A stretch of 58,055 bases of DNA from an uncultured Ruminiclostridium sp. (lineage in GTDB: Bacteria; Bacillota; Clostridia; Oscillospirales; Ruminococcaceae): assembly GCA_949878745.1 (NCBI GenBank), contig CATLBH010000015.1, positions 1 through 58,055 on the forward strand, in the 5' to 3' direction. How positions within the stretch are numbered: the first letter of the stretch is position 1; the number at the start of each line of letters is the position of its first letter. Made by a program: the position numbers and the translations under genes. Shown piece by piece: positions 33,144 through 42,290 of this stretch. The notes under the pieces were generated by a model. That model was not told where the DNA came from. It did no database searches and saw only the letters and a list, made by a program, of their open reading frames with translations.

Positions 33144-33992
33144 TTAAGAGATATTTTTGATGGTTTCCTTTATATAAGACACCGCGTAAGGGATATCCTC
33201 ACCCGTGGTGCCTTCAAAAACAAGATTCGCGTTGGGGCATACCTTGATTATCTCCGAAAGAATTTTACGGTAATCAAATATGCCCTTACCCACTCCGCAC
33301 TGCTTCAAGGAGCCGTCCTCCGCCATCCTACAGTCCTTAACGTGGAACACGCATATCCTGTCGCCGAAGGTCTGAAGCCCCTCGGCTAAAATATCGTACA
33401 TTTTATCGATGTTGGATTTATCCAGATAATTGTACAGATCGAATATGATTTTTATATTGTCCGCGCCTATGCTTTTTACCGCGCGGTCCAAGGTTTTTAC
33501 GTCGTAACAAACGTGCCCGAAAGCCCCCTCCATTCCCACGAAAGCGTTTTGCTCTTCGGCATAGCCGCAAAGCTCCGAAAAGATTCTTATTACCCTGTTA
33601 AGCGCTTCTTCGGTGCGGTTTTGGGGGTGATAGATCCATTTATCGCCGTTGTAGGAACCCGTTTCCGACCCTACGGTATTGCCCCCGAAGGAATGACAAA
33701 GGGTTAAATAATCCTTGAATACCGCGATACCGTTCACTATTTTTTCCTCGTTGGGGTGAACGGGATTGAAATAAGCGCCTATAAGAGGAACGGACTTGCC
33801 GTTTCTTTTAAAACAGTCGGAAAAGCTTTCCGCCCGCTCTGCGGTAACGGAGGCGGGAACGTAAGCCACACCGTCAAGCGCCTTATACGCCACTAACTGA
33901 ACTCCGTCAAGACCAAGCTCATTAAGTTTTACGGCTATATTTTCCTCATTTTTCACGCCTAAATCGTGGGCGCGGATAAAAAGCTTAAACAT
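33144..33992 (-). CDS. Sugar phosphate isomerase/epimerase (xylose isomerase-like TIM barrel)
   Basis: A 282-residue AP-endonuclease-2-type barrel. Metal ligands are probably in FVGMEGAFGH, IKIIFDLYNYLD, CVFHVKDCR and the terminal NLVFEGTTGEDI. The substrate cannot be read from the sequence. Its place between kdgK and kduI suggests a role in uronate or ketouronate metabolism, perhaps an alternative epimerisation. Confidence 0.8.
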   Translation of the reverse strand: MFKLFIRAHDLGVKNEENIAVKLNELGLDGVQLVAYKALDGVAYVPASVTAERAESFSDCFKRNGKSVPLIGAYFNPVHPNEEKIVNGIAVFKDYLTLCHSFGGNTVGSETGSYNGDKWIYHPQNRTEEALNRVIRIFSELCGYAEEQNAFVGMEGAFGHVCYDVKTLDRAVKSIGADNIKIIFDLYNYLDKSNIDKMYDILAEGLQTFGDRICVFHVKDCRMAEDGSLKQCGVGKGIFDYRKILSEIIKVCPNANLVFEGTTGEDIPYAVSYIKETIKNIS

Positions 33993-34037
33993 ATTATTTA
34001 CCTTTTTAATCTGAAAATCTGTACGTTTTTTGTCAAA

Positions 34038-35069
34038 TCAGCGCTGTACGCGTCCGGAAGCGTCGCCGCCGGCGAGAGCTTCCACCTCGGCGCGGGTGAC
34101 TAAGTTGAAATCGCCTGGGATCGTGTGCTTCAGCGCGGAAGCGGCAACGGCGAACTCAAGAGCCGATTTGAAATCCTTACCGTCGGCGAGACCGCAGATA
34201 AGGCCGCCCGCAAAGGAATCGCCGCCGCCTACCCGGTCAACGATGGGATGAATGCTGTATTTTCTGGAATGATAAAACTCTCTTGTTTTTCCGTCCATAA
34301 TGCAGGCCGACCAATCGTTATCGGAAGCGGAATGGCTTTCGCGGAGGGAGGAAATGATGTACTTAAAGCCGAATTTGTCGGCCATCTGATTAAAAATGTC
34401 CACATAGCCGCCCAGTTCCAATTCGCCCTTTGTTACGTCGGTATTGCCCGGCTTAAAGCCCAAAACCTTTTCCGCGTCCTCTTCGTTTCCTATGCACACG
34501 TCAACATACTGCATAAGATTGGTCATAACCTTCTGAGCCTTTTCGGAGGACCAGAGCTTTTTGCGGAAGTTCAGATCCACGGAAACGGTAACGTTGTGTT
34601 TTTTCGCGGCTTTAAGGGCAACCTCCGTAACCTCCGCCGCCAGATCGGAAATGGCGGGTGTGATTCCGGTAAAATGGAACCAATCCGCGTCCTTGAAAAT
34701 GTCGTCGAAATCGAAGTTGGAGGCTTCGGCCGTGGCTATGGAGGAATGGGCTCTGTCGTATACCACGTTGGAGGCTCTCATGGAAGCGCCCGTTTCCAGA
34801 AAATAAATACCCAGTCTTTCGCCGCACTTGGCGATATGCTTGGTTTCAACGCCGTATTTTCTGAGAGCGGCCACGGCGCAGGCGCCTATGGGGTTATCGG
34901 GAACGGCGGTGACGAATTCCGCCTGATGACCGTAGTTGGCGAGGGAAACGGCTACGTTGGCTTCTCCGCCGCCGTAGTTGACGTCGAATTCGTCCGCCTG
35001 AATGAATTTTTCGTTGTTGGGAGTGGAAAGTCGGAGCATTATTTCGCCCATTGTGACTATTTTTGACAT
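34038..35069 (-). CDS. kdgK: 2-keto-3-deoxygluconate kinase (PfkB family)
   Basis: A 343-residue ribokinase-fold enzyme phosphorylating KDG to KDPG. Family signatures are YGGGEANVAVSLANYG near residue 32 and DRVGGGDSFAGGLICG with the catalytic Asp near residue 283. SVDLNFRKKLWSSEKA and the RASNVVYDRAHSS segment fit KdgK. Position between kduI and eda supports it. The large gap upstream (35070-35640) suggests its own promoter or an attenuator. Confidence 0.93.
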   Translation of the reverse strand: MSKIVTMGEIMLRLSTPNNEKFIQADEFDVNYGGGEANVAVSLANYGHQAEFVTAVPDNPIGACAVAALRKYGVETKHIAKCGERLGIYFLETGASMRASNVVYDRAHSSIATAEASNFDFDDIFKDADWFHFTGITPAISDLAAEVTEVALKAAKKHNVTVSVDLNFRKKLWSSEKAQKVMTNLMQYVDVCIGNEEDAEKVLGFKPGNTDVTKGELELGGYVDIFNQMADKFGFKYIISSLRESHSASDNDWSACIMDGKTREFYHSRKYSIHPIVDRVGGGDSFAGGLICGLADGKDFKSALEFAVAASALKHTIPGDFNLVTRAEVEALAGGDASGRVQR

Positions 35070-35152
35070 TTTTGTTTTTCTCCTTGTTGAATGTTTGTAA
35101 TTATGACGTCACTGGTTTAACGAGAGCACGCTTGAATTACATAATTCTTTTT

Positions 35153-35385
35153 TCGCTTCCTTTTTGGGATCCAAAAAGGAAGTGGGGTTTCCAAAGGGAC
35201 AAAGTCCCTTTGGTCGCCCTCCGCAGAGGGCGAAACTCTTTACGCTAAAAGCGCTCGGAAAAGGGGAATTCCAAAAACACCACGGTGTGGTGTTTTTGGA
35301 AGGGGGAACCCCTGTAAGAGAGGGCTTCCCCTCTTACGGCGGGCACCCGTTTCCTTTCGGGGTTATCCCCGAAAGGTACGCCCTA
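35153..35385 (+). repeat. Intergenic repeat of the TTCGCTTCC family (copy 2)
   Basis: Begins TTCGCTTCCTTTTTGGGATC, with hairpin partner CAAAAAGGAAG, then GGGTTTCCAAAGGGACAAAG, a CGCCCTCCGCAGAGGGCG stem, CCAAAAACACCAC/GTGGTGTTTTTGG and a tail GGGCTTCCCCTCTTAC...CTTTCGGGGTTATCCCCG. It lies between eda and kdgK. The tail also occurs at 56340-56410, where it is separated from its head by inserted DNA. Confidence 0.7.
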
Positions 35386-35439
35386 TAATATATTTATTAA
35401 ACGACAAATTTATTTGACGTTTACTGAAAAATACAATGA

Positions 35440-35605
35440 CTGCTTCTATCTCCGAAGCGGCGGCTTCGCCCGCTTCTTTGCGGGTTTTTACGCGACAAAT
35501 TTACGGATAGTCGATACCGTAAAGCTGCTACGTCGGGGCTTTGCCCCGAACCCCACTTCCTTTTTGCAGTGCAAAAAGGAAGCGAAAAAGACATTGCGGC
35601 TTCGC
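35440..35605. repeat. Partial or rearranged TTCGCTTCC-family sequence
   Basis: CACTTCCTTTTTGCAGTGCA and CAAAAAGGAAGCG form a near-palindrome (35554-35585) resembling the head of the family, preceded by GCTTCGCCCGCTTCTTTGCG and GGGGCTTTGCCCC hairpins. No gene was found in the 570 bp between eda and kdgK. Confidence 0.5.
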
Positions 35606-35640
35606 CGTTTCTTTTTTCTTTTTCTTTTTATTTTTCTCTT

Positions 35641-36612
35641 TTACTTCTTTTCCACCAAGTGCACGGCAAACCCGCCAACCTCATCCTTAAGATAAACCAC
35701 GGTCATTCTGCCCTCTTTATCATACTTCGCCGAATCCATATCCGCCTCAATCCCAAGGCTCTTCAACTGATAAACCGCTCTTCTGACGCTGTTCGTAGCC
35801 ACCGCAATATGCCCCTTAGCCCCTCTGAACGGAGTTTTCATACACTCGATATAACTTCCCGCGAACACGCTGCTGTTTCCAACCTTCTGCTCCCAGCCGA
35901 ACATTTTCGCGAACATTTCCGTAACATTCTTAGCCTCGCTTTCGTTCTCACAGTTAATCCCCACATGAGCAACCGAAAAGTCCAGCATCTTATTAACGGC
36001 AGCGCGGCAAAGGTCGGTTATCTCCTCCCACTTTCCCGCCTTGATAAGCTTATCGGGCACTATCCAGCTTCCGCCGCAGCATATTACTTTTTTAAAGCCC
36101 AGATAGGTATTTAAGTTGTTCTCGTTTACCCCGCCAGTAGGCATAAACTTCATATTGGCATAAGGCGCCGAAACCGCCTTTATATAAGGGAGCCCTCCCG
36201 CCTGTTCCGCCGGGAAGAATTTCACGAAATCGAGTCCCAGCTCCATAGCTTCTTCTATCTGACTTCCGTTGGCTACTCCGGGAGCAAAAGGCACTCCCTT
36301 GTCAAGACAGTGCTTTACAACTTTGGCGTTAAGTCCGGGGGCTACGCAGAATTTTGCCCCCGCCGCTATCGCTTTGTCGCACTGATCAATTGTAAGGACT
36401 GTTCCCGCGCCTACCAGCATATCGGGAAAGGCTTCGGTCATATCCGAAATTACTTTGTCTGCACCCTCGGCGCGGAAGGTCACCTCCGCCGCGTTTATTC
36501 CGCCCGCGCGCAAAGCCTTAGCCAACTCCACCGCTTTTGACGTGTCCTCAAGCTTGATAACGGGGATTATACCCGTACATTCAAGCTGTTCCTGAAAGGC
36601 TTTCATATCCAT
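35641..36612 (-). CDS. eda: KDPG/KHG aldolase fused to a VOC (glyoxalase-like) domain
   Basis: A 323-residue bifunctional-looking enzyme. Residues 1-210 are KDPG aldolase, splitting KDPG into pyruvate and glyceraldehyde-3-phosphate: Glu43 in AAEVTFR, VGAGTVLT, Schiff-base Lys131 in FVKFFPAEQ, and MPTGGVNENN. Residues about 212-323 form a VOC fold (FSVAHVGINCENESEAKNV, FGWEQKVGNSSVFAGSYIE, GHIAVATNSVRRAVYQLKSLGI, GGFAVHLVEKK). Single-domain aldolases are about 205 residues. The extra domain may handle a ketodeoxyuronate or a toxic aldehyde; this is inference. Position after kduD in the operon. Confidence 0.92.
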   Translation of the reverse strand: MDMKAFQEQLECTGIIPVIKLEDTSKAVELAKALRAGGINAAEVTFRAEGADKVISDMTEAFPDMLVGAGTVLTIDQCDKAIAAGAKFCVAPGLNAKVVKHCLDKGVPFAPGVANGSQIEEAMELGLDFVKFFPAEQAGGLPYIKAVSAPYANMKFMPTGGVNENNLNTYLGFKKVICCGGSWIVPDKLIKAGKWEEITDLCRAAVNKMLDFSVAHVGINCENESEAKNVTEMFAKMFGWEQKVGNSSVFAGSYIECMKTPFRGAKGHIAVATNSVRRAVYQLKSLGIEADMDSAKYDKEGRMTVVYLKDEVGGFAVHLVEKK

Positions 36613-36634
36613 ATCCTTATCCTCCGTTAAATAA

Positions 36635-37390
36635 TTATCTTCCCAGCCAGCCGCCGTCTACCGCAAGGGTAAAGCCGTTAACATAATCGCTGGCGGAGGA
36701 AGCGAGGAATACAGCCGCTCCCATAATATCGTCGGGGGTGCCCCAGCGTCCCGCAGGAATACGGTCGAGAATGGCTTCGCTTCTGTCCTTGTCCGAGCGG
36801 AGCGCCTGTGTGTTATTGGTAGCCATATATCCGGGGGCAATGGCGTTAACGTTGATTCCGTACTGCGCCCACTCGTTGGCCATAGTCATGGTGATGCCCT
36901 TTACGGCGGACTTGCTGGCGGTGTAGCTGGGTACGCGTATACCGCCCTGATAGGAAAGCATACTGGCCACGGAGATGATCTTTCCGCCGCTGTTCTGCTT
37001 CATAAACTGCTTGGCAACCGCCTGAGAGAGGAAAAAGAGAGTGCGCAGGTTTACGTTGATTACGCTGTCCCAGTTTTCCACGCTGAAATCTATGGTGTCC
37101 TCGCGCTTGATAATCCCCGCGTTGTTTACGAGAATATCAATACGGCTGAACGCGTCCAATGCCTTTTGTATAATTCCCTCAATGGGATCGAGTGTGGAAA
37201 GATCGGCGGTAATAAATTCAAAATTTTCCTTTCCGAGCATTTCCTGAGTCGCCGTGCTCGGAACCACCGAAACGCCCAAAACCTTTGCGCCCGCTTCAAC
37301 AAAGGCCTTGGAAAAGCCCTGTCCCAAGCCCGTGTCGCTGCCCGTTACAATTGCCACTTTGCCGTTCAGACTGAATTTGTCCAGTATCAT
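36635..37390 (-). CDS. kduD: 2-keto-3-deoxygluconate 5-dehydrogenase
   Basis: A 251-residue short-chain dehydrogenase reducing 2,5-diketo-3-deoxygluconate to KDG. The cofactor motif is VTGSDTGLGQGFSKA; the catalytic Ser is in SVASMLSYQGG and the YxxxK pair in YTASKSAVKG. MANEWAQYGINVNAIAPGYMATNNT is typical of KduD. It opens the catabolic part of the operon. Confidence 0.92.
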   Translation of the reverse strand: MILDKFSLNGKVAIVTGSDTGLGQGFSKAFVEAGAKVLGVSVVPSTATQEMLGKENFEFITADLSTLDPIEGIIQKALDAFSRIDILVNNAGIIKREDTIDFSVENWDSVINVNLRTLFFLSQAVAKQFMKQNSGGKIISVASMLSYQGGIRVPSYTASKSAVKGITMTMANEWAQYGINVNAIAPGYMATNNTQALRSDKDRSEAILDRIPAGRWGTPDDIMGAAVFLASSASDYVNGFTLAVDGGWLGR

Positions 37391-37594
37391 AACTGTTTAC
37401 CTCCGATGTTTTTATTCATTTTTTAGATATAAGACGCGACTTTTCTTCGTCACATTATCTAACATTAATCTTATATCCGATTGCTCAAAAAAGCGAGTGC
37501 AAAACCGCTTGAATTTATGGACAAAACGGATATACAGTGTTATTTTTTTCACGTACTTGTTTTCCCGCGTTTTTTCGCTTATTTTCCCGTATTC

Positions 37595-37826
37595 AGAACC
37601 TATCCGCACAGGAACGGTGCGTGGATTTTCGAGCAGATTTTGTCGAGGAGAAGGCAAAATTTCGCCGGCTTGCTGTCGCAAGTCAAGAAATTTTTACACA
37701 CGAGGTGTTCGGTCATTTGCCCAAAGTCGGCGCAAGGACGCGACGACAGCAAAGCAAATGACGAAACGCAGTCATCGGCAAAATCTGCCGAAAAGACGCG
37801 TGCCAATTCCTATGTGGACAGGTTCT
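37595..37826. mobile_element. 232-bp AGAACC-ended inverted-repeat element (long form)
   Basis: The left end AGAACCTATCCGCACAGGAA and the inverted right end (AGAACCTGTCCACATAGGAA on the other strand) continue as inverted copies for about 48 bp, down to CAGATTTTG/CAAAATCTG. The interior has an internal hairpin (GTCATTTGC...GCAAATGAC) missing from the related copy at 46597-46758. There is no gene. It lies between kduD and the AEC carrier and replaces most of that gap. Confidence 0.78.
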
Positions 37827-37848
37827 TAGTTATATTGCGGCAAAACCT

Positions 37849-38841
37849 CTAAAATACCCCGATCGCGCGAAAAATTACCACGTAAACAAAAATAGTGACG
37901 GTGCTCACAAGACTTGTCCACACCACCAGTTGCCCCGCCAGTTCGTCGTCGGCTCCCATTTCCTTGGCCATAATCGCGCTGGCAACGGCTACGGGAGTCC
38001 CGAATACGGCCACGTAGGTGGCAAAGTGCTCACCAAGTAAACCGGGAATAAAGAAGTACGCGGCGGATAAAGCGATAACCGGTACCGCCACGGTACGCAC
38101 GGCGGTGCCGAAAACGATATATTTAAGCTGTCTTTTCACCGCCGAGAACTCGAATTTTCCCCCCAGAACCAGAAGCGCGAAGGGAGTACAGATGGATTTC
38201 AGATTTTCCAGAGTTTTATATAGAAATTCAATATCCTTTAAGCGAAAACTTATTCCGCACTGTACGAAAATTTCACGAATCCCCAATGTCAACAATCCCG
38301 CAACAGTCGCCAATATAAGCGGATTTTTGACAATTCCCAGCAGAATCTTTTTAACGTCGATTTTTCCCTTTTCACCGTTCCCGTTAAATATGCTCAGGGT
38401 TATAACCGACAGAATGTTGAAAAGGGGAACGCAGAAAGCAGACATCACCCCCGCCGCAGCCGCTCCCTTGTCTCCGAAAAGGGCGGAAGCTAAAGGAAGC
38501 CCGATTATTGCGTAATTCGAGCGAAACGCGGACTGAATCAGCGCGCCTCTTTTCGCGTTATCCTTGGTGAACAAACAGTTTATCGCAACGGAAACAAAAA
38601 ATATCGCGATTATCGCCGCTATCCCGTAAAGCACAAAGCCGAAATTTATTTCCTCAAAGCTTCCTATACCGTAAATGTTGTAAAAAAGCAGAGCGGGGAT
38701 GAGCACTCGAAAGGTCAGCTTGTTGCCCGTGTCGAGAAAACTTTTATTCAGCAGCTTTATTCTTTTTAACCCGTAGCCCGCCGCTATCATAAGCACTATG
38801 GGCAGTACCGCGTCGGCGGCGAATACGAAAGCGTCCTTCAT
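37849..38841 (-). CDS. AEC-family (auxin efflux carrier) transporter
   Basis: A 330-residue membrane carrier with about ten hydrophobic segments in two five-helix halves, as in AEC proteins. Typical parts are IVLMIAAGYGLKRIKLL, FRSNYAIIGLPLASALFG and FGTPVAVASAIMAKEMGAD. Bacterial relatives carry malate or other organic acids. It overlaps GH4 by 4 bp (ATGA). Inference: it moves a uronate or an acidic end product. Confidence 0.85.
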   Translation of the reverse strand: MKDAFVFAADAVLPIVLMIAAGYGLKRIKLLNKSFLDTGNKLTFRVLIPALLFYNIYGIGSFEEINFGFVLYGIAAIIAIFFVSVAINCLFTKDNAKRGALIQSAFRSNYAIIGLPLASALFGDKGAAAAGVMSAFCVPLFNILSVITLSIFNGNGEKGKIDVKKILLGIVKNPLILATVAGLLTLGIREIFVQCGISFRLKDIEFLYKTLENLKSICTPFALLVLGGKFEFSAVKRQLKYIVFGTAVRTVAVPVIALSAAYFFIPGLLGEHFATYVAVFGTPVAVASAIMAKEMGADDELAGQLVVWTSLVSTVTIFVYVVIFRAIGVF

Positions 38842-40241
38842 ACTTTCAAAGTCTCCGCGGAATAATAATCCTTAAGGTATTCCTTGGTTTTATCTGTCAT
38901 TCGGTTGAAAAGCTCCCTTCCTTGGGAAAGGGTAAGGCTTGAACACAATGGCTGATTCATAAAGGCCTCGAAAATTTCCTTTACGTTTCTTCGCTTTATG
39001 CCGTAATAGGTGTTTTCGATATTTAAGGCGTTTCGGAGCACTAAACCGTTTACCGCCTCGGGAAGCCTTTTCGCCACAACGGGCTTAACGCTGTCCGAAG
39101 AGAATACGCAGTTTGTTTCCACCACCGACCCTAAAGGCATATCGGGCATTTGACCCGCGTTTATCACATTGGCGTTGGAAACCAAAGGGGGAACCAGCCC
39201 CAGAAGAGCCTTCATCAGCTCCACGACCTCTTCGTCGCTCTTCTTAACCTCTATTTTTTCCTCCCCCGCCGCTATCCTCTTGGACTGCTCTATTTTATCG
39301 ATTCTGTCCTTTTTGCGGAAGGATACTTCGGTAAGGTGATAAAGCCAATCCTTAACGGCTTCTTTATCCTTGATGTACCAGGAATTATTCATAAATTCCA
39401 CAAGATGTCTGTCTCCCGCGGCGGCCAGAACTCCGAAGCGGTTAAACAGATCCATTTTAACCTTATTTCCGTACAAAAACGGATCTCCCCTAAATCCGTC
39501 GGGGGAAACGTCCGCCCGCTCGCAATAGCCCTTTTCGTAAAATTTTTCAATAAATTTCGGGAGCAGCTTAAGCATATCGATCCCGTTATAACTCGCCTCG
39601 GTTATCCACGTGAAATGGTTCACTCCGCAGGCGTCGATAACCATCTCCTTGCGGTTAGGACGGCCTCCCCCCAGTATCTCCTTGGCGGCGCAGCACAAAA
39701 ACTCCTGTGCGTGAAACACCTCATGACAGCAGCCGAAGGCTTTTATTTCGGGGAAAACGTCAAAAAGCGTCTTGGTACAGGCGGTCATCGGATTGGTGAG
39801 GTTTATCACCCACGCCTTCGGACAATGTTCCTTTATTTCGCGGGCAAACCCCTCGTAAATTGGTACCGTCCGCATTGCTCTCAACACTCCGCCGGGGCCT
39901 ACGGTATCCCCCACAGATTGATAGATTCCGTATTCCTTGGGAAGATGCACGTCCCCTTCCATTTCCTCAAAGGTTCCCGGCAAAATGGAACAGGCCACGA
40001 AATCGGCTCCGTCGAGCGCTTCCCCTATTTCCGTATAAACCTTGTAATCCCACCTTGAAAGGGTGTTTTCGCTTTCGTTTATTCTCCCGCCGATTTTTTT
40101 GTTCAGCTCCGCGGCGGGTATATCTATATCGTAAAGGGCTATCTCGCCGCAAAGTCCCTCGGCTAAGGCCAAATCGGTCATAAATACTCTTGCCCACGCC
40201 TTTGAGCCGCCGCCTATGTATGCTATCTTTATATTTATCAT
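38838..40241 (-). CDS. GH4 glycosidase, probably alpha-galacturonidase
   Basis: A 467-residue NAD- and Mn-dependent hydrolase of family GH4. The Rossmann start is KIAYIGGGSKAW, with INLTNPMTACTKTLF, the motif CHEV in KAFGCCHEVFHAQEF and the metal-binding CGVNHFTWI. The CHEV-type motif and the pectin setting point to alpha-galacturonidase (as in Bacillus LplD) instead of alpha-glucosidase or alpha-galactosidase. It would free galacturonate from oligogalacturonides in the cytoplasm. It starts directly after GH105 and overlaps AEC by 4 bp. Confidence 0.88.
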   Translation of the reverse strand: MINIKIAYIGGGSKAWARVFMTDLALAEGLCGEIALYDIDIPAAELNKKIGGRINESENTLSRWDYKVYTEIGEALDGADFVACSILPGTFEEMEGDVHLPKEYGIYQSVGDTVGPGGVLRAMRTVPIYEGFAREIKEHCPKAWVINLTNPMTACTKTLFDVFPEIKAFGCCHEVFHAQEFLCCAAKEILGGGRPNRKEMVIDACGVNHFTWITEASYNGIDMLKLLPKFIEKFYEKGYCERADVSPDGFRGDPFLYGNKVKMDLFNRFGVLAAAGDRHLVEFMNNSWYIKDKEAVKDWLYHLTEVSFRKKDRIDKIEQSKRIAAGEEKIEVKKSDEEVVELMKALLGLVPPLVSNANVINAGQMPDMPLGSVVETNCVFSSDSVKPVVAKRLPEAVNGLVLRNALNIENTYYGIKRRNVKEIFEAFMNQPLCSSLTLSQGRELFNRMTDKTKEYLKDYYSAETLKV

Positions 40242-41369
40242 TTAGCTTATCCTTTTCACTTCGGTGTAACACAGCAGGAAGGGCGCCACGCCCTTTGCGT
40301 CGTTTTCCACAATAGGCTCGGAAATATAATATTCATAGCTTCCGTCCCGTCTTCTGTTGTCCTCGGGGCCCAAACCCGCCACAAGACAGATTCCCCCCAG
40401 ATTCAAATCGCCCTCTTCGCTTACGGTGAGGTATTTTTGACAAATTCCGTCGAAGGTTTTCCTTCCGAAATCCGCGTATTTTTTATCGATAACCCCTAAG
40501 CGTGCGCCTTTCATCATGGCGTAGGCTATCATACTGCTGCCGCTGGTTTCAAGGTAATTTCCTTCCCTTTCGCCTTGGTCGATAACCTGATAAAACATTC
40601 CCGTTTCCTTATCGGCGTATTTGGAAACGCCCTCTGTGGTTTCGGAAAAGATTGTTTTAAGCTCCGCTTTGGCCTTTTCGTCGTCCAGATAATCGATATT
40701 GTCTATAAGGGAAACGCAAAACCACCCCATAGCCCTTAGCCAGAAATTTTTGGAGCAGCCTGTGTTTTTGTCCGCCCAAAAAGCCGTCCTTGAACAGTCC
40801 ATTCCGTGATAAAAAAGCTTTTTATCGGGATCGTACATATATTTAAGCACGTTTTTGTACTGGCTTACCGTATCGGAATAATCCTTACCGCCGAATTCCT
40901 TTTGAAATCTTACATAAAACACCTGAGCCATATAAAGCCCGTCCAGCCAGATCTGGTTGGGATAAATCTGCTTATGCCAGAAGTTGCCCGTATCGGTTCG
41001 GGGTTGGTTTTTCAATTGCTCCCGCAAAAGGAAAATCGCCTTTTTATACTTCTCCTTGCCTGTTTTTTCGTACAGATCAAATAAAACCCTTCCCTCGTTG
41101 ATATCGTCTAAGTTATATTTGTCCATCGAGTACCCCAAAATAGAGCCGTCCTCTTTAACATAGTAATCTATGAATTTTTCGGCAAAGTCAAAGTATTTTT
41201 TCTCCCCCGTAATCTCTCCCGCGCAGAGAAGGGCGGTCATCATACAGCCGTCAATATAATTCCAATGGGGCTTTTTACCCCCTCTTATGCTTTCGATATT
41301 CCACAAAGGCGCTTCGGGAGTAGAATTGTTCAGAAGCCTTTCGATATAATTTTCTATACGTTCGTACAT
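40242..41369 (-). CDS. GH105 unsaturated rhamnogalacturonyl/galacturonyl hydrolase
   Basis: A 375-residue (alpha/alpha)6-barrel enzyme of the YteR/YesR type that removes the 4,5-unsaturated uronic residue left by pectin lyases. Visible are HWNYIDGCMMTALL, INEGRVLFDLY, QIWLDGLYMAQVFYVRF and FWLRAMGWFCVSLI, with the two conserved aspartates in YIDG and WLDG. No signal peptide, so it acts in the cytoplasm. The ATG at 41369 is preferred to the GTG at 41378 because of the AAAGG spacing. Confidence 0.93.
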   Translation of the reverse strand: MYERIENYIERLLNNSTPEAPLWNIESIRGGKKPHWNYIDGCMMTALLCAGEITGEKKYFDFAEKFIDYYVKEDGSILGYSMDKYNLDDINEGRVLFDLYEKTGKEKYKKAIFLLREQLKNQPRTDTGNFWHKQIYPNQIWLDGLYMAQVFYVRFQKEFGGKDYSDTVSQYKNVLKYMYDPDKKLFYHGMDCSRTAFWADKNTGCSKNFWLRAMGWFCVSLIDNIDYLDDEKAKAELKTIFSETTEGVSKYADKETGMFYQVIDQGEREGNYLETSGSSMIAYAMMKGARLGVIDKKYADFGRKTFDGICQKYLTVSEEGDLNLGGICLVAGLGPEDNRRRDGSYEYYISEPIVENDAKGVAPFLLCYTEVKRIS

Positions 41370-41396
41370 CGTTTTCACCTTTCAGGTTAATTTATC

Positions 41397-42239
41397 TTAT
41401 CTTAATCCTATTTTCTTTAAAACCTCGGTTGTGGTAAGCGAACTGTCACGGTATACAAGCTCCCGCGTTCCAAAGGGCAGGCTTGCGCCGTTTCCGAGCT
41501 TTATTATTTTATAATTGTTTCTTAGCTTTGCTGAATTTCTTATAATAGATTCCCTGACCGACGGCTTTTTAATTTTTTCCCCATTGGCGAGAATTCCTTC
41601 AAGAGTACCGAATTCGCCAAGCAAATAAGCCGCCGTTTTCGGTCCGATTTTTTCCGCGCCCTTGATATTGTCTGCCTTATCGCCGATAAGGGACTTAAAG
41701 TCCGCATACTGCGCGGGCGTTATGCCAAGCTTATCGGAAATGTATTCGGGTGTGCAAAAAACCGTTTTTTCTCCCCGATAGCGAAGTACTGTCACTTTTT
41801 CCGATATAAGCTGAAAAAAGTCGCTGTCAAAAGAGGAAATAACTACTTCGCTTTTTTTGCCGTACGACAAAGCGTATCCCGCTATAATATCGTCCGCTTC
41901 ACAGTCGGCGGCTTCCGTATGCCTGACGGAAAGACAGTCGAGAGCGGAATATATGTCGGGGAGCTGTGAAAAAGGGTTTTCGTTTTTGCTCACCTGTGAG
42001 TAATCGATTCTGTTTGTCTTATAATCCGGATCAATGTCACGGCGGGCGCTTTCTTGCTCTCCGTCAAAAATCGCGGCAATATGTGTGGGCTTTACCATAC
42101 GAATTATTTTAAGAAGCGCGCCCACAAAACCGAGAGTCCCCTGAATGGCTTTTCCGTCTTTATTGACGATTCTTGCGGGCATACCGAAAAACATCTGAAA
42201 CAGCAGATTGCTCCCGTCTATAATCAAAAGACGATTCAT
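41397..42239 (-). CDS. 5'-3' exonuclease (FEN family, Pol I N-domain-like)
   Basis: A 280-residue stand-alone structure-specific nuclease like the N-terminal domain of DNA polymerase I. Metal-binding acidic groups are seen in IIDGSNLL, AAIFDGEQESARRD, DCEADDIIAGYA and ISSFDSDFFQL; a helix-hairpin-helix follows in IGDKADNIKGAEKIGPKTA. It is inserted between GH28 and GH105 in an otherwise pectin-specific operon. It may be an old passenger, since Bacteria often carry such a paralogue (ExoIX/YpcP type). Confidence 0.9.
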   Translation of the reverse strand: MNRLLIIDGSNLLFQMFFGMPARIVNKDGKAIQGTLGFVGALLKIIRMVKPTHIAAIFDGEQESARRDIDPDYKTNRIDYSQVSKNENPFSQLPDIYSALDCLSVRHTEAADCEADDIIAGYALSYGKKSEVVISSFDSDFFQLISEKVTVLRYRGEKTVFCTPEYISDKLGITPAQYADFKSLIGDKADNIKGAEKIGPKTAAYLLGEFGTLEGILANGEKIKKPSVRESIIRNSAKLRNNYKIIKLGNGASLPFGTRELVYRDSSLTTTEVLKKIGLR

Positions 42240-42290
42240 AACAACGCTCCTTTATTCATTTGCTTCCGCAGATTCGGATAGGTGTCATTT

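Noticed and set aside
37588-37848. Open frames inside the AGAACC elements (for example 37481-37852) as genes
   Set aside because: They follow the inverted-repeat arms, are not shared between the two copies, and lack start signals.
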